A DNA stretch of 64,000 nt from Carposina sasakii. Lineage: Eukaryota; Arthropoda; Insecta; Lepidoptera; Carposinidae. The position numbers and the translations under genes are program-made. This document shows, one piece after another, positions 35,401 through 47,400 of the stretch (the first letter of the stretch is position 1; every line of letters starts with the position of its first letter). The notes beneath the pieces are model-generated. The model did not search any database. It saw nothing but the letters and a program-made list of their open reading frames with translations, and was not told the origin of the DNA. The stretch spans positions 11,532,001-11,596,000 of the forward strand of contig CP053157.1 in assembly GCA_014607495.2 (NCBI GenBank), written 5' to 3'.

Positions 35401-38400
35401 CATATTCTTCAGGATACTCGTTTTCATTCTTGCCAGCATGAGCGTTATTCCGTGTTAGCTCTCCTTTTATCGTAATGTTCAACTCTTGAGAGCAGTTGTG
35501 GCTTTCAAATTGCTCGTTTTGAGTGAAACCTTGAAAATAATGTAATAAAATGTTAATACATAGAAAAGCGACGGTAGGCTCACCCGACTTAATCGGTGTT
35601 AATACAAAACGCTTCTAAAATTAGTCAAAGTAAAAAATTGGCATTTCACAAAAAATATATGGATTCTGTCAAATTTGGGAAATGTTTAGTTAAAACATTG
35701 TTTATTCTTATAACACGACATAGGTATGTAAAACTTCTGTCTAACCTCCTGAGGGGCCGATTTTTTCAATGGTCAGATAGCCTATCTGAAGGATAACGTC
35801 GATGCAGTATCTTGATTAAGTTTTGTCTGTCTTTTAAGAGAAAGACTGCATCAATTTTATCCATCTTAGGGCCGATTTTTCTCAATAGTCAGATGGGTAG
35901 TCAATCTGACTATTGAGAAAAATCGGCCCTAAGACCAATATGACGTGATTGATTAGACGCGGGTCCTCATAATGGAATATTTTTAAAAAGTTGCACGAAT
36001 GAATAATTACCTAAACATAATAATTTGTTCAGAGCAGATTTTTTAAAGTACGACTATGCTTGTATAAAATTATGACATTAGACGCCCAGCCATACATTTG
36101 AGCTTCTATTCGTCGTGCTATGGCATTTGAGTCTTTGAGCCTTTGAGTGCTGTATGCTACTTCCTACTAATATTATAAACGCGAAAGTTTGTGAGTATGG
36201 ATGGATGGATTGATTTTTGTTACTCTTTCATGTAAAAACGGATGGAGCGATTTTAATAAAATTTGGTATGGAGTTAGCTGACACCCTACTGTTTATCCCG
36301 GAAAAATATTTTTATATTTTTAACCCAGATAATTTCGACATTTTTTTCTGCAGTCCACGCGAACGGAGTCGCGGGCGTCCACTAGTTTAGTAATAATTTT
36401 ATTTAAGACTAACGCCATACAAACGTACCTTCATTACAAGTAGAGCACCATATACTAGGCGCGCCTGGGTTGGTAAGAGGCGTCCTAGAGTGCACGTTAC
36501 TGTGCACTTTGAGGTGTTGTCTCCGTTTGAACCGCTTGTGACAAACGGTACACTCGTGTTTGCGCTCCTGGTTTGCTCGCAAACGCGGCTCGAGTAGTCC
36601 GTCGTCTGTTATCTGTGAATACAAGTTTATTCGTTAAAAAAACTGTGAAAATGAACACAAAGTATAATGTTTTACATACATACATACATAAAAATCACGC
36701 CTCTTTCCCGGAGGGGTAGGCAGAGATCACGGATCTCTATTTGCTACGATCCTGACACACCTCTTTCGCTTCATCTACTTTCATGATATTCTTCATCCGA
36801 CGCTCGTCGGTTTAGGGTACTCTTGACCTGAATATTTTATTTTATTTATTCTATCTGCGTGGACTGCAGAAAAAACAAAATGTCGAAATTATCCGGGATA
36901 AAAAGTAGCCTATATGTTAAGTGAGACCTGTCACAATATATTCCTGAAAACTGCATCAAAATCGGTTCAGCCGTTTCTGAGATTAACGTGCACAAACGTA
37001 CAGACAAAAAATCCAAAAATCATTATTTTGAGTACTATTGCGGTAATAAAGGTCTCCTATAATATTTTTTCTCATATATCTTTCATGTACTTACAGACAG
37101 CGATCCGTTACATTTTTTTTATATTGTATTATATATTCGTATGTATAGATGACGTAGGTATATTAACTTACGATAGCCTCGTCCATGTGTTGCTCAAGAT
37201 AGGAGGCGATGTGAGGTTCCTCCCTCTGCGCTGCATTCCGCCTCTGCATATGCACGTTCATGTGTACCAACAACTGCTCATCGCGGTGGAATGCTGCAAT
37301 GTGACAATAGGTTGCCTTATCAGAAACTTATTAGTTAGGATATGGTTGATCGTTTCATCATTAAAACATTGTGCTGAGGGATTCAGCTTTGTTTGCCGAG
37401 ATTTGGCTAGGGTATAGCTATCGGAATGAAAAAATAACGTTGCCAATAATGTAATTTAAAAAGAGGTGATGAAATTCGTCATCCGAGTAATTGACCCGGT
37501 AGCTCAGCTGGTGAGAGCACTTGCACGGAATGCAGAGGTTGTGGGTTCGAGTCCCACTCGGATGAAGAATTTTTTTCATTTCTTTATTAATAAATTTAGA
37601 AACTGATTGGTTCGCTTATGTATGTAGCTGTGCTCACTGGTTCTGATATTGTATTTTCTGTAAATTTCTCGAGTCAGTTTAATACTCGCTCATAAGCCTA
37701 TCAAAACAAACTCCCATTCTTCTACGGATTGTAGTAATGTGGAATTACTGATTTTTGTATGCTGTGGCCATTCGTACTATCCATCAAATTCACGCATGCG
37801 CAGTCGCTGAATTGCCATGACAGTGTTTTTCAGGTGTTTTTTTTATATCGAAAGATCACACATTTTAAAAATGGACTTGCCCACCTATCTTTGAGGGCGT
37901 ATTACTCGTACTACCTTGTTTGGACATAAATCTAAATGTAATTTTACAGATAAGTTACCATATTATCTATGCTGCTCTGGGAGTGAAAAAAAAACGTATA
38001 ATACTACAGCTGCTTCTCATCCCGGTCATACTGTACAATTCAGTAGAGGGACAAGAGGGTCTTGGTGTTTTGTAGGCGATGGGCTGACCACCTGTCACTA
38101 CTAACCGAACTTGTACATCTCATCTATACCCTCAAAATTGGTCACAAGTTGCACCATATGGTTCTATCGGCCCTTAGTGCTCTGCATACCCCGTAAGGGA
38201 TAAAGGCGTGATTATATGTATGTAAGTTAGCATAAAATAACATTTAAAATCAATCATAGTCATCATCGCATTATACACACCACGGATTTACATTTGATGG
38301 TCCTGAATTCCTGATACACCTATGTTCAGATATCACTCGAGCCTTAGTAGACTGACAAAGAAAGTGAAGGTAGGTACAACAGAAGAGTGGGTGTAAAAGT

Positions 38401-41400
38401 TGGACAAGACCTCGCCGGACAGACTAGAAATGTCAGGCCAAGAGTACCCTAAACCGACCAGCGTAATGAAGAATACGAGTTTTATCTTAAAATAAATAAA
38501 TAAATCTCCACACACTACACAACACATTAACCTAGTCCCACAGTAAGATCCCTAAGGTATTGTGTCGTGGGTACTAAGCAACGGTATGCAGGGTGTAACA
38601 GAAAGGGTATGTTAAGCGAAAAGCTATGTAAATAGCCCACTATAGAGAACATATTTCCAAAATTATAGACTCGAAATGACATGTTTATTTTTCAAGATTG
38701 TATGAACATTCCTGAGTTGTTTAGGAATTCTCCATACTATCTGGAAAAATAAACATGTGATTTCGAGTCTGAAAATTTGTGGTTAGGTTCCTTTTGGTGG
38801 GCTATTTACATAGCTTTTCGCTTAACATACCCTTTCTGTTACACCCTGTATAAATACATAGATAAGTATAGAAACATCCATGACTCGGAAACAAACATTG
38901 ATATTCATGATATCAATGTTTGCACCTACCGGGATTCGAACCCAGGACCTATGGCGTCGCAGGCAGGGTCACTACCTACTAGACCGTCAAATCTTATATC
39001 TAAATATTATCTATGCGCTTTGCAAGCACAATTAGTGCAATTAGCCACTGATCATTTACAACGATCCCCGTTAAACGTGGCTGTGGGATCTCCTACTTGA
39101 TACTGCAGTTCTAGCTACCCTATTCTTGTGAACACAGCTGTGTGTATTGTATAATATTATGTACTTATTTATTTATGTACTAGTGGACGCCCGCAACTTC
39201 GTCCGCGTGGACTGCAGAAAAAACAAAATGTCGAAATTATCCAGAATAAAAATATTTTCCCGGGATAAAAAGTAGCCTATGTGTTAATCCAGGGTGTCAG
39301 CTAAGACCATACCAAATTTCATTAAAATCGCTCCAGCCGTTTTTACGTGAAAAAGTGTTAGTATGTAAGTTCTAGGAGAGCGCGCTGCGTCCCGCTCATC
39401 GCCTGTCAAACTGGGAGTTAGAAATACACTCGTGCTCATAGATAACAGAAACACAGGAGATGGGCCGCTAAGCGCACTTAGTTTGAGTTCTGATGTAAGC
39501 GGCTATAAGCCACACTTACATTGACATCTAAATAATAACACAAATTACACCCAATTCACTCACACATTTAAGGCGGTACTCTCATTGGCGCGCACACATT
39601 GCTATCTACTGTGTAAGTACGCGCCTCAGTATAGCAAATACATTCAACAAATTTCACACGTACGCTAGTGATTGACTGTCGATAAATTTGTTATCGACAC
39701 AGAGATCTATAGAGTGGCCGTGGGGGCGTGGGCGGTGTAATTGAACTATGAACAAAATAGGCAAACATCGCGAAAACTAGTGTTGAGTAGGACACGACTT
39801 GAAAAAGAGTTTGTAAGAGTAGCCTCTTTTTTGTCCTGAGCCAGTACAATGTCCCACTTCAAATGAGGCGAGGCGTACCTACTGACTGAACCATTTGAAG
39901 TTATTATAGTACGAAATATGCGCGCCTCCTGACGCCTCAAATGTCAGACGCGACGTGCTTTTGTCATGGCGCCTCGCCTCGCATGGAAGACAATATATTT
40001 CTCTCTCGCTCAAAATGTCAGACGCGACGAACGTGACGTGATCACGTGACGTGCTTGTCGTTTGTCTGCCTGCCTCGCTCGACCAAGCTCGACCGCGACA
40101 AGAAAATTGAAGTAGTACAATTTAATATTTCGAGGCACTCTTACATTTTGACGTCATGTCCGGGACAAATGAAGTGCCTCTTGTATGTCCTACTCAACAC
40201 TAGCGAAAACGCAATCAGTCGGGACTTGATTGCCTAACGCGTCACACGGGAGTGTTTTTTTATAATGCCTGCTTGTTCAGTGGTTGTGTGCAAGAATAGA
40301 AGTGACCATAAACTTGAAGGGGTCACTTTTCATAGGTAAGTACAATAACAATTTTGTTTTCTAGCATTTATACCCAAATTTCATTTTATTTCGTTAAAAT
40401 AATTTTCACTGAGTGACATATGTAACCTAACGATTGAACCTAATACATTGCTCGCTAAGTGTAGCGTGCCTGCCGGGCTAGCACGACCACGATAAGTAGA
40501 TATACGATAAAGGATTTCGTATCGTATCTATACCACCATAATTATCGATTTCGCGAACATGACCAATGGAACGATACGTTACGTTAAGATTTATCCCGTG
40601 ATATGATACGATAAGGCGCGAGATAAGTTAAACAAATGTTTCTAGAGTCAAAAAATTTTTTTTTTTTCTTTTTTTTCAATTGTTGTTCATTCCTTTTTTT
40701 TTTCTTTTTTTCCTTTTTGACATCAGATGTCATGTTAACTGCTCTAACATGACCAGCGAAACATGAAACGATAAACCTATTTATCGACTAGCTGTCAAAA
40801 TACGATAGATATTAGCCGCCATGTTGAATGTTATCGATACCAATTACTAATCATTTAATTTTACCTTTGACCTACCTATGTAAACTAAAAAAAAAAAAAA
40901 ACGAGTAAACTAAAACACTAAATTAAAAATATTAAGTTTGGAGCATATCACTGAAAACCTATCGAACCAAAGAATATAATAGGTATTTTCGATTTCTCTA
41001 ACCTATCTACGCTTATCGCGCACTACAATGTTCATCGATAACAATATCTTGAATTGATGTCAAAATTCGATATTTTTAACATCAAAATACGGTCATGTTC
41101 GGCGCTATCGAAAGTAACCGATGCACATGCTCGCATTTTATCTATCATATCGTATCGTGCCGTGTAACGTTACCGGCATGGTTATGTTCGCTGTATCGAT
41201 AAAATTCAACATGGCGGCTATATTTATCGAATTTTGACAGCTAGGTATCGATAACTTGACTTATCATATCGTGTATCGTTGGCCGTGCTAACCGGGCTGG
41301 TGTTGAAATCAGTTTGATAAGAAACACAAAAATAAAGAAAGTTGACTTTGCACACATCTACATTAATTTAGGTACTTTGTTACACTAATAATAATAAGTA

Positions 41401-44400
41401 ATTCACCATTGTTTTACATAAACATAATATTTTTTAAACTCTCAAAATTATCTACTTAACATTAGTTATTACTCGTAGGTACTATTCGCGGCAACGTGAC
41501 GTATCGACAACAAGAAATGACAGGTACAACTCTATGTCAAAGCGCTTAGCAGCGGCCGTGCGCGGGAGCGGCCGATTCAATATGCGCAATTATCATCACT
41601 CGGTCAAATTGATTTCAACACCAGGCACGCTACACTTAGCGAGCAATGTATTAGGTTCAATCGTTAGGTTACATATGTCACTCAGTGAAAATTATTTTAA
41701 CGAAATAAAATGAAATTTGGGTATAAATGCTAGAAAACAAAATTGTTATTGTACTTACCTATGAAAAGTGACCCCTTCAAGTTTATGGTCACTTCTATTC
41801 TTGCACACAACCACTGAACAAGCAGGCATTATAAAAAAACACTCCCGTGTGACGCGTTAGGCAATCAAGTCCCGACTGATTGCGTTTTCGCGATGTTTGC
41901 CTATTTTGTTCATAGTTCAATTACACCGCCCACGCCCCCACGGCCACTCTATAGATCTCTGTGCTCGTGCTATAGATGGACGTCTTTCCTTGAACTCCCT
42001 ATCGCCGAACCCTCTTAACAAAGAGTAACAAACATCCATCCATATTTACAAACTTTCGCGTATTATAAATATTAGTAGGATGTATTACCGTATTACTCCA
42101 GGTGGGCAATTAGCTGAACACGTTTGGACAGTAGTTAGTTTGCAACTATTAATTGACCATATGTGCTAACACTTAATGGGCGAACACCTGTACTTACTAA
42201 ATTGCATGTTTGCTGTAACAGGGTGTGTAGGTATAGGAATGATTTACTACCTATAGGTACATATACAAGTTAGTAATACTTTATGGCAATAGCTAATATA
42301 AGTTAGCTGGCACGAGTGCCTGATTGATAGAAACTCATCTGTTGCCCTGGGGATACAACCGAAATTACTGGGCATAGAAAGTTGGGAACAAATATAAAAA
42401 TAAATATTCCTAACATCACACTAATATAATGTAAGTGTCAAGGACTGGAATTTTGAGGCACCGAAAAGTCTAATGGTGCATCCTTAGATAATTTTATATA
42501 ATAGACTAAAATTGTGATTTTGAAATCGTTATATCCCGGAAAGTTTTCACGCTAGCGTAGTTTTTATTTCGCAAATGTTTCTTTTATTTTATGATCTTCC
42601 GATGTAAATACAAATAAAAAACCGTAAGGGTGCATCGAAACAGTTAGTATGACATTAGCACTCTATTACTACTTATTCCTCTGTGATATTGGGGACTTGT
42701 TATAAGAGGAGAACTACAAATAAAGAACGAGAATTCAAAATTTACGCGGTCGTTACCAACAGCTAGTAGTAATAATACTCAACCTTTAGCGTCATACTCG
42801 TATATAATACCTACAAATACGCTCAAAATTCTAATAAACGTGCACAATTTTATTTTCAAAACGTACCGACACGTGAATGTACCAACCACCCCTATAAATA
42901 ATCCTCCCCTCCACCGGACCGAATTAGATCGTACGGCACAGCCCCACACGGCTCCCCCTTTTCTAAGCCCATGGGGGATCCCCGTATAGAGGGTACAAAC
43001 CTGTTTCTAACCGACTATTTTACCAACGAATAAATACACAAAGTTAGACGGTTGCCCGCGACTTCGTCTGCGGAACTATATTAATAAAAAGCGATCAGCT
43101 AATTCAGCTATGTAGGTATAAGCTATACAGGGTGTGTGTGACAGCCAGACAAATACCAGTTATACGACAGTGTTATTACTCGCAGAAAATGCATTTTTAA
43201 TTTGATTATCCGCAATGTTTGCTTTCCGCGCCAATTGTATCAGGGGATCCTGTTACTAGTTAAATTGGCTTATTGGTGTGATACATTGCTGTTTTTTAGA
43301 TCACTTGTGACTCTCCATTGGGGTTGATTAGTATTTTAAACTTTTTTGGGACCAACTTTTTTTTGAAAATCATCCATAGGTTAAAATTTTGTTTTTAAGT
43401 CATTATCTAAGGCCTACTTAAACAAACGACACAATTTTTTTCCTGGAAAATGAAAAAAAAATGGAATTTTCCTGCGAAAACGTTGCGAAAGAATATTGAA
43501 GATTTTAATGTAATTAATTTGTGTCGGTTAAAAAGCGCTTTTCATTCAGGTAAAATTTTCAATTCGAAACTTTGAGGTGGGCAGGCAGCACCTCCCGTGT
43601 TGACAACATTCTCGTAGTCCGATAATCACACTGCGGTCACCAACCTATGCCAACCCGCCTGCCCAGTGTGGTGACTATGTAATACATGTATATATACGCA
43701 TACGCATGTATACATAGTATGTATAAGCAAAAACCCCCCTGTGGCTTAGTGGCGTGCATTGGGAAAAGGTAAAGTTTTATAATCTAATCACTTATGTCAG
43801 TCACCCTCACAACAAATACCAAAATATGATGATACCTCTCAAACTCAAATTCGACTAGCCGTTTCAATAAATACATACATGTATGCTAACATACTTCTCG
43901 CGTAGTCGGGTAAACATAATTAAGCTGATATCTTATAATCACACCCTAACTAACTAAAACTGGTAACAAAATGAATCGCTAAAAACCGCAAATTGTTTTT
44001 CATCGCAGTGTTGCTATGTCGTCATTTTTTGAAACAAAATTAGTTCACGTCCGCCGTCCGCGTTAGCTCCCCCTTTTGAACTCGATGGGGGAACCCGGGG
44101 ACCCAAGAGGGGAGGTAAGGCTATGGACAGATGTTCAACGCGAGTTCTTATTTAGCTGATAGATACGTTAACTGGTTTGAAATCTGCTCAGCTGTTAGAA
44201 CTTGTTGACTTGTACATGGTAAATGTTGGCTATTGAGTTGTTTTGTAGAACTTAAGCAAACTATCGCACTTCGCATGTGTGGCTGTACTGTGTTATAACC
44301 AAATGCATAGTGCATTAAACATCCGATGGCTTTCAAATGTCCGTTATATTTCCCTCCATATTATAGTTACGTTCGCCATGCTTGTGTTATGCTTGATTTA

Positions 44401-47400
44401 TCATAACTTAGATATTTTTATGTTACGTTTAGGTGTGTCTGACTGCCGGAATCGACCTACAAAAACTTTTACGCAATTGGTAGGTACAACTGTGGGGTAA
44501 GCAAGAACCTTTTTAAGCGGCGCGGCGTAACGCTAGCGACTCGCTAGCAAAATCTATGTGATTTGACAGTTTGACGCTAGCGTTACGGACTATCGAGAGG
44601 TTCGTGCTTACCCCACTGATTCGGCATTCTAACTTTGACATAAATATCAATTAAAGTTTAGGTTAAATTATACGAGTATCGATTCGTTACACTATCCACG
44701 TGTAATATCGAGTATTCGAGTTATCGACGCTCTGACGTCATTTTAACAGAATTAGATCATGTACGTACATACGCGCCCCCTATTTCGTCCTTTGGCTATA
44801 GGGGATCTCCCTGTAAGGGAGGGTGAAAGGTCGGCTGTAGAGGGTTCTATTGTCGATTCTCTAACATCATGTAGATCGGACAAGTTGGACTATTAATCGA
44901 TATATTTTGCGCTTCAAATTCAAGGGGAGGGTTAAAAATCTTGATCGTAATGTCATTAAATAGTGGGAACGATACTAAAAGTCTCTTTTTTAACTCGATC
45001 CATTTTAATAATCGTTAAACCATGCTACGTAACATTCTGTTCGTATAGTACTTACGTTAGTTTCTATAAGTTGTTAAAGATATTTTAAAAAATTAAATCT
45101 TAAAATAATGTACCTAACATTGCTAGAATGTTAGTATGACTGGCCCATTATTGAAATAAATAATACGAATTTTAATTATTCTTACCTTTCCCGCACTCGG
45201 GGCACACTTTGTCCTTCTTCAAATGAGTCCAACTGTGAATCTTCAGATGGTCTCTTCTCTTATAGCTCTTAAAGCAGATAGGACAAGAGAACGGTCTCTC
45301 ATTGGGAACTTTAGGTACTACTTCATTTAATTCCACTATTGGCTCATTTAGCGGTGCTTCCTGGTACTGGAATAAAAGTATGTTGTTAACCAGCTGATAT
45401 GGCATTAAGTAGGTATAAACAGAATAAATTCCGAAATTTTTATTCTATTTCGTTTTTGAGAAGTCTCGCAGCTACTAAATATCTGTGTAGAAGTATATCA
45501 GTGTTTCCATAATTTTTATACATTTTCATTAAAAGATTGTAAAATATATCGACAAAACGCGATGAAACAGGACGTGTTAGTTATCTACTCAGAAATAAGC
45601 CTACCTTCTATATAATTATTGGCAGGGTTTTGTCTGACATATTAATCGCCCCAGCCTACGATCCTCTCCTACACTAATATTCCCAAGTCCGCCCCAAATA
45701 TTCAATATCCCTTCCTTCCAAAACTTCCAACCCTTTTACATATTATGTATATATCAACATTTTACATATAACTACCTAGACGTCTATTTTGGGGCTTTGA
45801 CTACGTCTATCTGGGGACAAAATGATTACCGAATCTATAAATCAGAACATGATAATATTTTTTAGTTGTAATGTTAGCAAACTAAAGCCTAAGCTACAAG
45901 CTGGGGTGCTATACATAAAACTACTAGATGGCCGTGACTTCGACTGCGTGAAACTTTGGTCTACTCCCTACCTCCATGCTATTGTCCTCATCAGCGCTGA
46001 CGACTTCACTCTTCACTGGCAGGTCATCGTACTCCTGCTTTATCCGGATATCCAGCTCATCGGACATAAGGTTTTGTGCCACGAACATCTTATTGTGGGT
46101 CTGCAGATGTTTCTGCAGGTGGTCTTTCCTGTAGAATGCTGGAAATGGGGAGCGCTATGAGGGGGGGGGGGGCTTGTGCAATAGTTTTAAAAAGGGGATT
46201 AGTTAATCATGGATTATCTTGCAAAAGCCAACCGACATGATAGCAAAAATTGTACCCATTACACAACAAAAATTATAACTTTTGTCTGTCTGAGGAATCA
46301 CATGATGCTTACTAATTTGACATGGTTGATTCTAAATTGTTCTAAATATACCCTCATTATTTTGTGACAGCTGTAGTTTACTAGATATAGCTTATTCAAA
46401 AAAATAAATTACAGAACACGTCGTGTATTGATTTTGAAGCGATTATCGACTATGTATTTATTTAAAAAACAAAGACCTCCGTACGATGGAAGAAAGCTTT
46501 CTAGGTTTCTGGATCTAAGTCTGAAAAGCGGGAACATTGGAAACAAGGGGGCTCACTCATGGATACATATACGAAGAATACATTATTGCAAATGCTAGTT
46601 ACATTTATAACTTTGCTACGAGTATCATAAAAACTGGACTGATCTTGACAGTTACGGATTAAAGAAACACGTGTTCTCTGGATATTCGGTAGAGTAAAAA
46701 AATATTTGGCTTTCGTATTAAAATCATATTCTAGAGAAGTCTGACTTGTTACTTTGGCCCCTAACACCCTTTGACCCAACCTAGATTTAAATTCCAATAT
46801 ACAAAGTAGTGAGGGAAAGGTATTAAGGGGAGAACTCACCCCTTTTCCCATACCAAGATAACGTCTATTTTTATAGTGAAATATTGATTTTCTAGTTATC
46901 ATATTATTTACTACTATTGACCTGTGCTGATTCGGGGCTTCACTAGAATACATCAGCGGCAGCTCCTTCCGTGTAATGTCGACTAAGGCACTCGGGCATT
47001 CTCTGACGATAAGTTTTAACAACGTGTCAATGATCATTTACGTCCCCGGTACTCTAAACGTAGCTGTGGGATCCTATTTATGATCCTGCAGTCTTGGCTA
47101 CCACAGCCGTGTGTATATGTATGTATGTATGTATGTTAGTTTCCGTTAAATCATAATATTCCAACTACCTAGATTACTTTACGGTGCGTACTTACGTACA
47201 ATTGCGTGTACGGTGAGAAAAATTAGCTTAATCGTAAACTTGGGTAGGTATGACCTATGGCATTGCAGGCCCTATGTTTTATTCTAATGAATATAAATTA
47301 GGCTTCAAATATAACTGCGACAACAGTACGGATAATAAAATATTTATATAACAATAGGTACCCCCATGTATTTACCCAAAATACCATTAATTTTTCGGGT

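Larger units (their letters stand above)
39698..41963. repeat. Near-perfect 360-nt inverted repeat carrying a THAP exon in each arm
   Basis: The right arm is 41604-41963. The left arm is 39698-39777 + 40211-40472 + 41300-41317, which also sums to 360 nt once two inserted elements are removed. By eye the arms match except for one base near the loop (cagtttga against caatttga). The loop is 41318-41603. The whole structure lies in the 7.9 kb intron of paralogue 3. I see no clear terminal inverted repeat for the unit itself. Confidence 0.85.

Noticed and set aside
37492..37565. Possible real tRNA gene with a perfect T-arm
   Set aside because: The acceptor stem has mismatches, C replaces T at position 33, and the sequence is part of a dispersed repeat.
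46501..47037. 178-aa open frame on the minus strand
   Set aside because: It lies within an intron of paralogue 3, and its 5' part overlaps a repeat (wording near 47022-47140 recurs at 39048-39150 and 33925-33985). No domain recognised; treated as chance or transposon remnant.
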